A DNA stretch of 64,000 nucleotides from Pandoraea anapnoica. Lineage in GTDB: Bacteria; Pseudomonadota; Gammaproteobacteria; Burkholderiales; Burkholderiaceae. Shown here in pieces: positions 55,289 through 64,000 of the stretch. How positions within the stretch are numbered: position 1 is the stretch's first letter; every line of letters begins with the position of its first letter. Made by a program: the position numbers and the translations under genes. The notes beneath the pieces were generated by a model. It did no database searches. It was not told where the DNA came from and was given only the letters and a program-made list of their open reading frames with translations. The DNA is taken from NCBI RefSeq assembly GCF_902459765.1, contig NZ_CABPSP010000017.1, positions 1 through 64,000 of the forward strand, given 5' to 3'.

Positions 55289-56170
55289 ATGCTGGAACAG
55301 CAACTCGTCAACGCGCTCTCCCTCGGGTGCGTGTACGCCTTGTTCGCGCTCGGGTTCACACTCGTGTTCGGCATCCTCGGCGTTATCAATCTCTCGCACG
55401 GCGCGGTCTTCATGGTCGGTGCCTACGCGGCACTGCAAGCCGTCGTGCATCTGCATCTGCCGCTGTGGGCGGCGATCGTGACGGCCGTGATCGTGTCGGG
55501 CTTACTCGGCCTGGTCATCGACGTGCTCGTGCTCAAACCGTTGCGCAAGCGCGGTGCACCTCACCTGATTCCGATGATTGCCACCATTGGCGTGGGCATT
55601 TTGCTCAACAACGGTGTGCAGGGCATCTTCGGTGCAGAGAATCTGCGTTTTCCGTACGACCTCGTCTCGCAGGACACCCTGACCGTGGCGGGCGTCCACA
55701 TGACGGTGCTCGAACTTGCGATCATCTTCATTTCGTTCGCGCTGATGGCCGTACTCATCACCACGATCAAGAAGACGCAATTGGGACGTGCGCTGCGCGC
55801 AATCGCGGAGTCGCCGAAGGCGGCGTACCTGCTCGGCATCAACGTCGAAGGGCTGTTCCTCGCCACGTCGTTCGCGGCAGCGGGTCTGGGCGGTATGGCC
55901 GGTGTGCTGATCGGCCTGTACTCCAACGCCGTGTTCCCGCTCATGGGACAACCCATGCTGCACAAGGGCATTGCGGTGATCATTCTCGGCGGCATGGGCG
56001 ATATTCGGGGCGCGATGATCGGCGGCTTGTTCCTCGGCTTTGCCGAAGTGTTGTCGGTGGCTTACATCGGCTCGAACATGCGCGACGCCGTGGCGTTCGG
56101 CCTCTTGTTCCTGATCCTGCTGGTGCGTCCGCAGGGGTTGTTCGGCAAAGTGCTCGAACGCAAAGCGTAA
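55289..56170 (+). CDS. livH: Branched-chain amino acid ABC transporter permease
   Basis: A 293-residue LivH-type permease with about eight helices. LGCVYALFALGFTLVFGILGVINLSHG at the start and the ALRAIAESPKAAYLLGIN loop that contacts the ATPases are diagnostic. Confidence 0.95.
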   Translation: MLEQQLVNALSLGCVYALFALGFTLVFGILGVINLSHGAVFMVGAYAALQAVVHLHLPLWAAIVTAVIVSGLLGLVIDVLVLKPLRKRGAPHLIPMIATIGVGILLNNGVQGIFGAENLRFPYDLVSQDTLTVAGVHMTVLELAIIFISFALMAVLITTIKKTQLGRALRAIAESPKAAYLLGINVEGLFLATSFAAAGLGGMAGVLIGLYSNAVFPLMGQPMLHKGIAVIILGGMGDIRGAMIGGLFLGFAEVLSVAYIGSNMRDAVAFGLLFLILLVRPQGLFGKVLERKA

Positions 56171-56183
56171 TCACGGGGGCGCA

Positions 56184-57059
56184 ATGGACTGGTTCAATAA
56201 TTTCTGGGCGGTATATAGCAATCTGGTGCTGACTCTCGGCACCAATGCGCTGCTGGCCCTGTCGATCTATCTCACGCTCTCGTGCGGCATGCTGGCGATG
56301 GCCAACGCCGCGTTCATGGGAATCGGTGCGTACACCGCGGCATTGCTGACGATGAACTACGACACGCCGTTTGCGGTGTCGTTGGCAGGCGGCATGGCCG
56401 CGCCGGCGCTGGTTGCGTTCATCATCGGCAAGCCGACGCTGCGTCTGTCGGGGGTGTATCTGGCGATGGCGACGCTGGGTTTCGGCGAAGTCGTGCGCGT
56501 GCTCATCCTCAATACGGAAGATCTGACGGGCGGCGCGCTCGGTCTGAACGGCATTCCGCAACTCACGCAGTGGTGGCATGTGGCCGGCGCCGTCGTGATC
56601 GCGCTTGCCGTGCTGTGGCGTCTGCGTCGCTCCAAGGTGGGCCGTGCGTTTGAGGCGATCAAGGAAGACGAGACGGCCGCGGGGCTCATGGGCATCAACG
56701 TCACGGGTTACAAGATGCTGGCGTTCGTGCTCGGCGCGGTGCTGGCCGGTCTCGCCGGTGCCCTCAATGCGCACCTGACGTTCTTCATCGGACCGAATGA
56801 ATTCGGTTTCGATCGCGGCGTCGAGATTCTGACGATGGCTATCCTGGGCGGTATCAACGGCCTTGTGGGGCCGGTGCTCGGCAGCACGATTCTGACGCTC
56901 TTGCCCGAATTGCTGCGCGCATTCAACGACTTCCGTCTGGTGGTCAACGGCCTGATTCTGGTGCTGATCGTGTTGTTCCTGCCCAAGGGCATCTGGGATC
57001 CGATGCGTTTTCGCCGTTGGTTCCGTGCCGGCAAGACGCGTTCGGCCTCTTCCACGTAA
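56184..57059 (+). CDS. livM: Branched-chain amino acid ABC transporter permease
   Basis: A 291-residue LivM-type permease (YLTLSCGMLAMANAAFMGIGAYTAALL; loop AFEAIKEDETAAGLMGIN). It begins 13 bases after livH and ends 18 bases before livG. Confidence 0.95.
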   Translation: MDWFNNFWAVYSNLVLTLGTNALLALSIYLTLSCGMLAMANAAFMGIGAYTAALLTMNYDTPFAVSLAGGMAAPALVAFIIGKPTLRLSGVYLAMATLGFGEVVRVLILNTEDLTGGALGLNGIPQLTQWWHVAGAVVIALAVLWRLRRSKVGRAFEAIKEDETAAGLMGINVTGYKMLAFVLGAVLAGLAGALNAHLTFFIGPNEFGFDRGVEILTMAILGGINGLVGPVLGSTILTLLPELLRAFNDFRLVVNGLILVLIVLFLPKGIWDPMRFRRWFRAGKTRSASST

Positions 57060-57077
57060 GCGGACGGGGAACACGAC

Positions 57078-57878
57078 ATGCTTAAGCTTTCCAATATTTC
57101 CAAGCGATTCGGCGGTCTGCACGTGCTGCAGGACGTCAACATCGAGGTGCCGCAGGGCACCATCTTCGGCCTGATCGGCCCGAACGGTGCGGGCAAGACG
57201 ACCGTCTTCAACCTGATCACGGGATTGTTGCAGCCTACTGGCGGTAGCATCACGTTCAATGGTGAGAGTCTGGTCGGCGAAAAGCCGCACCGGATTACGC
57301 AGCGCGGTATTGCCCGCACGTTCCAGAACATTCGCATCTTCAAAGAGATGACGCTGATCGAGAACGTGGTAGTCGGCATGCACCGTCACCTCTCGTATGG
57401 TCCGGCGGGCTTGCTGCTTTCGCTGCCGGGCTTCCGCGATATGGAGAAGCGCTCTCGTGAGCGTGCCCACGAATTGCTGTCGTGGGTCAAGCTCGACCAC
57501 AAGGCGTACGACATTGCCGACAATCTTTCGTACGGCGATCAGCGCAAGCTCGAACTGGCGCGTGCGCTGGCGACCGAGCCCAAGCTGCTGCTGCTCGACG
57601 AGCCCGTCGCGGGCATGAACACCGGCGAGAAAGTCGATCTCATGAGCGAGATCGAGAACATCAAGGCACGCGGTTACACGATCTTCATGATCGAGCACGA
57701 CATGCGTTTCGTGATGGGCTTGTGCGAGCGTATTGCGGTGCTGAACTTCGGACGCATCATCGCCGAGGGCAAGCCGGACGAGATCAAGAATAACCCGCAA
57801 GTTATCGAAGCCTATTTGGGCCGCGATGACGACGACGATGTGGCTGCGTTGGCGGCTGGCGCGGAGGACAAGGCATGA
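57078..57878 (+). CDS. livG: Branched-chain amino acid ABC transporter ATP-binding protein
   Basis: A 266-residue ATPase. Walker A GPNGAGKT, signature LSYGDQRKLELARAL and Walker B LLLLDEPVAGM, as usual for LivG. Acidic C-terminus (DDDDDVAAL). Overlaps livF by ATGA. Confidence 0.96.
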   Translation: MLKLSNISKRFGGLHVLQDVNIEVPQGTIFGLIGPNGAGKTTVFNLITGLLQPTGGSITFNGESLVGEKPHRITQRGIARTFQNIRIFKEMTLIENVVVGMHRHLSYGPAGLLLSLPGFRDMEKRSRERAHELLSWVKLDHKAYDIADNLSYGDQRKLELARALATEPKLLLLDEPVAGMNTGEKVDLMSEIENIKARGYTIFMIEHDMRFVMGLCERIAVLNFGRIIAEGKPDEIKNNPQVIEAYLGRDDDDDVAALAAGAEDKA

Positions 57879-58588
57879 GCGCGCTGCTCGAAGTGAAGGG
57901 CCTCAAAGTGGCCTATGGGCATATCGAGGCTGTAAAGGGCGTCGATTTTGCATTGCGCGAGCACGAAATCACCTCGCTCGTGGGCGCGAACGGCGCGGGT
58001 AAGTCCACCACGCTGCTGGCGTTGTCCGGCCTCATCAAGAAGCAGGCAGGCACGATTCTCTTCGAAGGTGAAGACATTGGCGGGCTGGCACCCAACAAGA
58101 TCGTCCAGCGGGGGCTGGTGCAGGTGGCCGAGGGGCGTGCCACGCTCACCACGATGTCGGTTCGCGAGAACCTCGAACTCGGGGCCTACACGCGGCGCGA
58201 CAAACAGAACGTGAAGCCCGATCTGGACAAGGTGCTGGAGCGTTTTCCGCGACTCGCCGAGCGGATCGACCAGATGGCCGGGAACCTGTCGGGTGGCGAG
58301 CAGCAGATGCTGGCAATCGGTCGTGCGTTGATGGCGCGCCCGAAACTTTTGCTGCTCGATGAACCGTCCATGGGGCTCGCGCCGATCATCGTCCAGGGGA
58401 TTTTCGCCACGCTCAAAGAGATCAACGCTGACGGCCTGACGATCTTCCTGGTCGAGCAGAACGTGCGTCAGGCGCTGAAGATTGCGCAGCACGGCTATGT
58501 GCTGGAGACGGGCAAGGTCGTGCTCGAGGACACCGGCCGGAGTCTGCTGGGCAATCCGCGCGTGCTGGAGGCGTATCTGGGCGGTTGA
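57875..58588 (+). CDS. livF: Branched-chain amino acid ABC transporter ATP-binding protein
   Basis: A 237-residue ATPase. Walker A GANGAGKST, signature LSGGEQQMLAIGRAL, Walker B LLLLDEPSMGL. End of the liv operon, followed by a long-loop terminator. Confidence 0.96.
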   Translation: MSALLEVKGLKVAYGHIEAVKGVDFALREHEITSLVGANGAGKSTTLLALSGLIKKQAGTILFEGEDIGGLAPNKIVQRGLVQVAEGRATLTTMSVRENLELGAYTRRDKQNVKPDLDKVLERFPRLAERIDQMAGNLSGGEQQMLAIGRALMARPKLLLLDEPSMGLAPIIVQGIFATLKEINADGLTIFLVEQNVRQALKIAQHGYVLETGKVVLEDTGRSLLGNPRVLEAYLGG

Positions 58589-58680
58589 GTGCCATGCAGC
58601 GGCGTCGTTGAAACGTACGTACGAACCATACACGCGTTTGAGATGAGACGCCGTCTGGCTACCAGGCGATGTGACGCTGA

Positions 58681-58729
58681 CGGCGTCGACGGGGGATCTG
58701 CGGATGCCTTGTCGACGCCGATTTTTGTT
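58681..58729 (+). terminator. Terminator of the liv operon
   Basis: A 10-bp perfect stem CGGCGTCGAC/GTCGACGCCG (58681-58690 with 58711-58720) around a 20-base loop, then ATTTTTGTT. It lies about 90 bases after livF. The rest of the 320-bp gap to the next gene shows no clear promoter. Confidence 0.8.
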
Positions 58730-58908
58730 GGTGGCCGATGTCGTGTATCGCGCGCTTAATGCGGACGGTACGGGCGCTGTCGCGGTCACAGATTGGCAGT
58801 CAGTCGGAATTGGTGCATGCTGCCCCTAATTGCCTGCGAGACGTCTGCGCGGCGTCGTCTTGGGAGATGCCTTACCGGCATCCTGTTCGGCAAAGCAAGA
58901 GGGATTCC

Positions 58909-60348
58909 ATGGACGGTTTTCTGATGGAGCGTGCATCGCGTGGGCAACGGGCGTTTGCCGGCTGTCTGGCGATCGCCATCCTCGCTGCCTTGATACTCGC
59001 GGCACCGCAAGCCACGACTGTGCTGCCCGCAGTCGCGCCGTTCCTGCCGATGTGCGGGCTGACGGTGTTCACTACGGCCACCATTGTGGCGTACTTGCTC
59101 TACGGGCAGTTCCAGGTAGCGCGTCTGCCAGTCTTTGGCTTGCTGGCGGGGGCTTACGCCTTCACGGCGTTCACTGTCGCCATGCAGTTGCTCACCTTTC
59201 CGGGGCTCTTCGCGCCGGGCGGGTTATTCGGCGCAAGGCCAACGACCTCCGGGTGGATCTGGGTTTTCTGGCACGCGGGTTTTCCTACGCTCGTCCTGAT
59301 CGCGATGATCTCGCGACGCCTGTTTGCTCCCCAATCCATCACGCAATTGCCCTCACCGGGTAAAGGTATCGGCATCTACGTCGGCATTCCGCTTGCCGTC
59401 GGCGTCCTGCTTTGTCTGGCGGCATTGAGCGTCCCCCTCCCACCCGCGCTTTCGCCTGCCACGTCCCCCGGCGATTTCTCCAGCGGCGGTGTCGGTATCG
59501 TGCTGCTGGCGCTGAACCTCGTTGCGCTGGGGGCCGTGCTGGGCATTGGCAGGTTGCGTACGGTACTCGACCTCTGGGTGGCGCTCGCTGTGCTCGCCTG
59601 CGTGACCGATACGGTGCTCAGTCTGATGAGCACGGTCCGCTTTTCACTAGGTTGGTATCTCGCGCGCTTTTTCAGTATGTCGGCACCGGGCCTGCTGGTC
59701 TGCGTGCTCGTGTGGGAAGTGACGCGGCTATATCGCGAACTCACCCGGGCGCACCTGCGCCTCATCGAATACAGCAATCGCGACGCGTTGACCGGCATCT
59801 ATAACCGCCGGTATTTCAACGACCGATTCCCTAGCGATTACGAGCAGGCGCGCCGTGCGGGGCGACCGCTTTCGCTTCTGATGATCGACGTCGATCATTT
59901 CAAACGGTATAACGACGCCTATGGTCACCCGGTGGGCGATGAATGCCTTGAGCACGTCGCGCTCGCGCTGATGCGAGCGACGCATCGACCGGCCGATCTC
60001 GTCGCCCGCTACGGCGGCGAGGAGTTCGTTATCGTGCTGCCCGATACAGACGAGCGTGGCGCGCTGTTCGTGGCGACACGGGTCACTGAGAGCGTACGGG
60101 CGTTGACGAAGCCCAGCCCGGTGCCGCAAGGATGTGTAACCGTCAGTGTCGGATGCGCAACCCACGTACCGCAGCAGGGGAATGCCAAAGACACGCCTGA
60201 CCGGTTGATTGCGATAGCGGATGAAGCACTCTACGCAGCCAAGCGTCTTGGCCGTGATCGTGTTCAGGTGGCGCAGGGATTGCCGTCAGATGGCGAGGAC
60301 GTTGGCTGCGCGGCCGTCGATGCGCCGAGTGCCAACCTGAGTGCGTGA
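58909..60348 (+). CDS. Membrane-bound diguanylate cyclase (GGDEF)
   Basis: A 479-residue protein. About seven membrane helices occupy residues 15-265, as an integral sensing domain of MASE type. The GGDEF domain starts at about residue 285 (SNRDALTGIYNRRYFN); the active motif GGEEF is intact. An inhibitory I-site RxxD (RPAD) lies five residues before it, so feedback by c-di-GMP is likely. ATG at 58909 has AAGAGGG upstream. It makes c-di-GMP; orn in this window would clear the breakdown product pGpG. Confidence 0.92.
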   Translation: MDGFLMERASRGQRAFAGCLAIAILAALILAAPQATTVLPAVAPFLPMCGLTVFTTATIVAYLLYGQFQVARLPVFGLLAGAYAFTAFTVAMQLLTFPGLFAPGGLFGARPTTSGWIWVFWHAGFPTLVLIAMISRRLFAPQSITQLPSPGKGIGIYVGIPLAVGVLLCLAALSVPLPPALSPATSPGDFSSGGVGIVLLALNLVALGAVLGIGRLRTVLDLWVALAVLACVTDTVLSLMSTVRFSLGWYLARFFSMSAPGLLVCVLVWEVTRLYRELTRAHLRLIEYSNRDALTGIYNRRYFNDRFPSDYEQARRAGRPLSLLMIDVDHFKRYNDAYGHPVGDECLEHVALALMRATHRPADLVARYGGEEFVIVLPDTDERGALFVATRVTESVRALTKPSPVPQGCVTVSVGCATHVPQQGNAKDTPDRLIAIADEALYAAKRLGRDRVQVAQGLPSDGEDVGCAAVDAPSANLSA

Positions 60349-60351
60349 GTA

Positions 60352-60379
60352 GGTGTCTGAGCCGATCGGCACAGACACC
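60352..60379. terminator. Convergent hairpin between the GGDEF gene and folA
   Basis: GGTGTCTG/CAGACACC (60352-60359 with 60372-60379) with a 12-base loop, in the 44-bp convergent gap. No T-run, so it is a weak or factor-assisted terminator at best. Confidence 0.45.
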
Positions 60380-60392
60380 GAAGCGAGTAGCG

Positions 60393-60881
60393 TCAGACGC
60401 GCTCGTAAGTCACGAACGAATAGTCGAAATCATTCGGCGCAGGGGAGTGATGCGTTTCGCGCGCCGTCTCGCGCCATTGGGCGGCGGGAAGGTCGGGGAA
60501 GTGCGCATCGCCCTCGAACGCTTTGGCGATCTCGGTTACGACGACCTTGTCTGCACTGGCAAGCGATTCTGCATACAGCTGCGCACCGCCGATCAGACAA
60601 ATTTCCTCCACACCGACGCATAGCCGCATGGCATCCACCAGCGAGCCAGCGACTTCGCAGCCGTCGATTTTCAGGTCGGGATTGCGGGAAACCACAATAT
60701 TGCGACGTCCGGGCAGCGGACGGCCGATCGAGTCGAACGTCTTGCGTCCCATGACGATGGGCTTGCCGAGCGTGGTTCGCTTGAAGTGCGCAAGGTCTTC
60801 CGGCAGACGCCACGGCAACTGATTGTCACGCCCGATCACGCCATTCTCGGCGCGGGCGACCACAAGCGTCAGAATCGTCAT
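60393..60881 (-). CDS. folA: Dihydrofolate reductase
   Basis: A 162-residue [33 protein letters not shown] at the start and the [15 protein letters not shown] motif. It restores the tetrahydrofolate used by thymidylate synthase. ATG overlaps the thyA stop (ATGA). Confidence 0.97.
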   Translation of the reverse strand: MTILTLVVARAENGVIGRDNQLPWRLPEDLAHFKRTTLGKPIVMGRKTFDSIGRPLPGRRNIVVSRNPDLKIDGCEVAGSLVDAMRLCVGVEEICLIGGAQLYAESLASADKVVVTEIAKAFEGDAHFPDLPAAQWRETARETHHSPAPNDFDYSFVTYERV

Positions 60882-61672
60882 ACGGCCACCGGCGCCTTGA
60901 TGTGCGGATGCGCTTCGTATCCGGTGATATGGAAGTCCTCGAACTTGTAATCGAAGATCGAATCGGGCTTGCGCGCAATCTCCAGCTTCGGCAGCGGGAA
61001 CGGCTCGCGCGCGAGCTGCGTCTGCACCTGTTCGAGGTGATTGTTGTACAGATGGCAGTCGCCACCGGTCCAGATGAAGTCGCCCACGTCCAGCCCTGTT
61101 TGCTGCGCCACCATGTGCGTCAACAATGCGTAGCTGGCGATGTTGAACGGCACCCCAAGGAAGATGTCCGCACTACGCTGATAGAGTTGGCAGGACAATT
61201 TGCCGTCGGCAACGTAGAACTGGAAGAACGCATGGCACGGTGGCAGCGCCATACGCGGAATCTCGCCGACGTTCCATGCGGACACGATCAGGCGGCGCGA
61301 GTCCGGTGTCGAGCGGATCTGGTCCACGATCTGCGTAATCTGGTCGATGTGACCGCCATCGGGTGTCGGCCACGAGCGCCATTGCGCGCCATAGACGGGG
61401 CCGAGTTCCCCCTCGGCATCCGCCCATTCGTTCCAGATGGAAACGCCGTTTTCCTGCAAATAGCGCACGTTGGTGCTGCCTTGCAGGAACCACAGCAGTT
61501 CGTGCACGATCGATTTGATGTGCACTTTTTTCGTGGTGACGAGCGGGAACCCTTCCTGCAGGTCGAAGCGCATCTGGTAGCCGAACACCGAGCGCGTGCC
61601 CGTGCCCGTGCGATCAGTCTTGTCTGTGCCATGTTCGAGTACATGGCGCATGAAGTCTAGGTACTGTTTCAT
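60878..61672 (-). CDS. thyA: Thymidylate synthase
   Basis: A 264-residue ThyA, the same length as the E. coli enzyme. Catalytic Cys lies in [13 protein letters not shown]; start [15 protein letters not shown]. Two overlapping genes, thyA-folA, form the dTMP cycle. The longer upstream frame overlaps the ABC gene and is rejected. Confidence 0.98.
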   Translation of the reverse strand: MKQYLDFMRHVLEHGTDKTDRTGTGTRSVFGYQMRFDLQEGFPLVTTKKVHIKSIVHELLWFLQGSTNVRYLQENGVSIWNEWADAEGELGPVYGAQWRSWPTPDGGHIDQITQIVDQIRSTPDSRRLIVSAWNVGEIPRMALPPCHAFFQFYVADGKLSCQLYQRSADIFLGVPFNIASYALLTHMVAQQTGLDVGDFIWTGGDCHLYNNHLEQVQTQLAREPFPLPKLEIARKPDSIFDYKFEDFHITGYEAHPHIKAPVAV

Positions 61673-61731
61673 AGGCCCATCCGTTTTGCGGGATTTTACC
61701 AGCCTCCGAGTGACGTGGTACTTGCCAGCCG

Positions 61732-62841
61732 TCAGACGGTGGCCTGAGCGGAGGCGAATGCCACCGGATGTTGCACCGTCAGGCGCAGTCCGACACGGTC
61801 GCCGGCCTCGTGCGCCAGTTCTCCGTCGACTCGCGCGACCACTTCGATGCCGGACGCGAGGCGCAGTGTGTACAACTGATCGGCCCCGCGAAATGCACGA
61901 CGTACGAGTGTGGCTTCGAACGGACTGGCGGGGTCGTGGGCAATGTCGTCTGCGCGAAGCAGGACGTCGACACTTACGGGATAGGAATCGCGGGCGGCGC
62001 TCCGGATCAGCCTGTCGGCGAGCGTGGGCGAGACGGAGATTTCTCCGATTTCGAGCGAGATGCCCCCGCCATCGGCGTTGCCCCGGAAGGTGCCGGGAAT
62101 GAGCGCGCCGCGCCCGATAAAGTCTGCGACGACGCGGTTGGCCGGGGACCGCCAAAGCTCACGTGCTGCAGACCACTGCGCGATGCCACCCGCGTGCATG
62201 ACGCCAATGCGGTCGGCCATCGCGAAGGCTTCGTGCTGATCGTGCGTGACGAGAATCGCCGTCGCGCCGCTGGCACGAATGATCTCCCGAACCTCTACGG
62301 CCAGACGCTCGCGCAGGTCGAGATCGAGGTTCGAGAAGGGCTCGTCGAGGAGCAGCAGCGCTGGCGCGGGCGCGAGGGCACGGGCAAGTGCGACGCGTTG
62401 TTGTTGACCGCCAGATAGTTCATGGGGATATTTCTTTAACGCGCCCGCCAGACCGACCCGCTCGGCCAGCATCTCGACGCGATTCTGACGTTCCACCCGC
62501 GCCATGCGGCTAATGCCAAAGCCGATATTTTGCGCGACGTTCAGGTGCGGAAACAACGCATAGTCCTGGAACACCACGCCGACGTGACGCCGCTCAGGCG
62601 GCTCGCTCAACTGCGCGTTGGCGACTTCGTGGCCGTCAAGCACGATCCGCCCGCCGGCGAGCGGTTCGAAACCGCACACCGCACGCAGCACCGTCGTCTT
62701 ACCGCATCCCGACGGACCCAGCAGGCAGCCGATCTCACCGCGAGCCAAGGACAGCGACAGATCGCGGACTGCGATATGCGTCTGGCCGGTGGTGTCGTAA
62801 CTAACGGAGATGTGGTCGAGCAGCAGGTAAGGCAGTGGCAT
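61732..62841 (-). CDS. Ferric-type ABC transporter ATP-binding protein
   Basis: A 369-residue ATPase of the FbpC/PotA type. Walker [10 protein letters not shown], signature [15 protein letters not shown], Walker [13 protein letters not shown], with a C-terminal TOBE-like regulatory domain from about 240. [16 protein letters not shown] at 62841 is the preferred start. Divergent from a matching permease gene. Ferric iron or a related anion is likely. Confidence 0.9.
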   Translation of the reverse strand: MPLPYLLLDHISVSYDTTGQTHIAVRDLSLSLARGEIGCLLGPSGCGKTTVLRAVCGFEPLAGGRIVLDGHEVANAQLSEPPERRHVGVVFQDYALFPHLNVAQNIGFGISRMARVERQNRVEMLAERVGLAGALKKYPHELSGGQQQRVALARALAPAPALLLLDEPFSNLDLDLRERLAVEVREIIRASGATAILVTHDQHEAFAMADRIGVMHAGGIAQWSAARELWRSPANRVVADFIGRGALIPGTFRGNADGGGISLEIGEISVSPTLADRLIRSAARDSYPVSVDVLLRADDIAHDPASPFEATLVRRAFRGADQLYTLRLASGIEVVARVDGELAHEAGDRVGLRLTVQHPVAFASAQATV

Positions 62842-63139
62842 TGGCGTCGGAACGAACGTAGGTCGGGATGAGGTCGCGGGGAAAGTCAGGTAAGCGAACG
62901 GCGGCTTTGCGCAAAGCGCGGGCACTTTACGTGAGTGGCCGCGTCAGAGTCGCAGTTGCGAATGCGTATAATTTACAACGTATTTGCAATGCGTTAGACC
63001 GGAGAATACCTCGCGGTTCCCTCAGGCAATACGTAGTTTGAGTCGTCTGAGGCTTGAGGACGATGGCCGACGAGGTAGATTCGTTTTCCATTTTCCACGC
63101 ACTCACCGCTTTTCCTGACCCCAATCCCGACCTTTCCCG
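62842..63139. promoter_or_regulatory. Divergent promoter region of the ferric-type ABC transporter
   Basis: A 298-bp gap without a gene. It holds TATAAT (62967-62972) inside an imperfect inverted repeat, TGCGAATGCG (62957-62966) with CGTATTTGCA (62979-62988). The repeat suggests an operator on a promoter for the permease gene. It does not match a standard Fur box by eye. Confidence 0.45.
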
Positions 63140-64000
63140 ATGTCATCGACGCCCCAGTCACGCGCCGCCACCGATTCTGTTCCTCCCGACGTGCCTTCTG
63201 ACCGGTTCTCCGGAGATTCGCAGGCATTCACCACGACGCTCGCCCAGGCCGCCGTCGAGCACGCACAGGCGGCGTTGCCCGGCAGATCGTCGAACCCCGG
63301 CGGGCGTAGACGAGGCTGGCGCTCTGCTGGTGTCTTCGGCTGGCGGCTCGTGGCATGGATTCCCGCGCTGATCGTGCTTGTGCCCATGTTCGGCATCGTG
63401 GCGGCGCTGGGGGCGGGCGATGCCGACACGCGCGCCGTGCTTGCCCATATGCTCGACACGGTGTTGCCTGAATACGCGCTCAACTCACTACGCATCTCGC
63501 TGGCGGTGAGCGGCGGGGTGCTACTGATGGGCGTCGGTACCGCATGGCTGGTCGTTCACTACGCATTTCCCGGCCGTCGTGTGCTGGAGTGGGCGCTGAT
63601 TCTGCCGCTGGCCATGCCCGCTTATGTCACCGCCTACGCGTATACCGACTTCCTTCAATTCGCCGGGCCGGTGCAAAGCGCGCTTCGTCGAACGCTGGCC
63701 GTTGATCGCGTGACGTGGTTTCCCGAGATTCGTTCGTGGTACGGCGCTGCTTGGGTCTTCGCGGGGGCGTTCTATCCGTACGTCTATCTGCTAGCGCGTA
63801 CGGCATTTGCGGAACACAGCCAGCGCTTCTTTGAGGCGGCTCGTACGCTGGGGTGTACGCCGTTGCAAGCGTTCTTTCGCGTGGCGCTACCGCTAGCGCG
63901 CCCGGCGCTGGTGGCGGGCATCGCGCTCGTGCTCATGGAGACACTGGCCGACTACGGCGCAGTGGCCTACTTCGGGGTGCCGACATTCACAACGGGCATC
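63140..64000 (+). CDS. Ferric-type ABC transporter permease, 3' end outside window
   Basis: Open from ATG 63140 to the window end (287 codons). A hydrophilic N-terminal extension (about 75 residues) is followed by membrane helices. The EAA loop contains EAARTLGCTPLQAFFRVALPLARPA. ETLADYGAVAYFGVPTF is typical of FbpB/SfuB permeases, which usually have two fused halves. Divergent from the ATPase gene. Confidence 0.9.
   Translation, partial: MSSTPQSRAATDSVPPDVPSDRFSGDSQAFTTTLAQAAVEHAQAALPGRSSNPGGRRRGWRSAGVFGWRLVAWIPALIVLVPMFGIVAALGAGDADTRAVLAHMLDTVLPEYALNSLRISLAVSGGVLLMGVGTAWLVVHYAFPGRRVLEWALILPLAMPAYVTAYAYTDFLQFAGPVQSALRRTLAVDRVTWFPEIRSWYGAAWVFAGAFYPYVYLLARTAFAEHSQRFFEAARTLGCTPLQAFFRVALPLARPALVAGIALVLMETLADYGAVAYFGVPTFTTGI

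Noticed and set aside
55980-57800. A 606-codon minus-strand frame over livM and livG
   Set aside because: Antisense shadow with Gln/Arg/His-rich low-complexity translation.
1-64000. CRISPR arrays, rRNA genes, integrases or full insertion sequences
   Set aside because: None was seen on reading both strands; the only mobile element is the Mu-like prophage, whose transposase genes lie outside the window.

Overview
The window is high-GC DNA from a Burkholderiales bacterium, most likely Pandoraea or a near relative. This is inferred from the gene content and order (rpsP-rimM-trmD-rplS, the rsgA/M48/orn block, the yjgA/pmbA pair), the one-piece beta-proteobacterial tmRNA with tag ANDETFALAA, and the high-GC codon usage. 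Species was not tested against any database.

Bases 1 to about 17,666 are the right-hand, structural half of a Mu-like transposable prophage. They run from a cut-off gpG-type morphogenesis gene through protease/scaffold, decoration protein, gpT capsid, gp35-gp38-type proteins, sheath, tube, tail chaperones joined by a -1 frameshift, tape measure, gpN, the baseplate set (gp44-gp48 types), a glycine-rich fibre and a DUF4376 protein, to a Dam-type adenine methylase. The right transposition end is visible as three copies of a GTGYCAAAA-type repeat ending in TTACA at 17666. An 18-bp motif is repeated just upstream of two late gene blocks, about 50 bp before each start codon, and looks like a late-promoter or activator site. 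Two structured non-coding stretches occur, one upstream of the protease and one directly downstream of gpT.

The chromosome follows. 17.7-22 kb holds a three-subunit periplasmic GMC dehydrogenase (Tat-dependent small subunit, FAD subunit, tri-haem cytochrome c) ending in a strong terminator. 22-27 kb carries a small membrane protein, an MFS transporter, a LysR regulator, a LysE exporter and an exported Ntn hydrolase. 26.9-29 kb is a small block (PadR regulator with a perfect palindromic operator, HAAS/GIN-like protein, alpha/beta hydrolase). It lies between two copies of a 15-bp direct repeat that form the 3' arms of look-alike terminators, next to the 3' end of ssrA.

29-43.5 kb contains ssrA, a giant DUF748/AsmA-like protein, gph, ubiG, alanine dehydrogenase, dadA with a divergent Lrp-type regulator, a PA0069-family radical SAM gene behind a textbook LexA box, a DUF2520 protein, a TM2 protein, a META-type lipoprotein and a sorbosone-dehydrogenase-like protein.

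43.5-64 kb is housekeeping: rpsP-rimM-trmD-rplS, CoA pyrophosphatase, a CobD/AmpE-like membrane protein, rsgA with an M48 protease, orn, mog, yjgA, pmbA, the complete liv branched-chain amino-acid transporter (JHMGF), a diguanylate cyclase, thyA-folA, and a divergent ferric-type ABC ATPase and permease, the latter cut by the window end.
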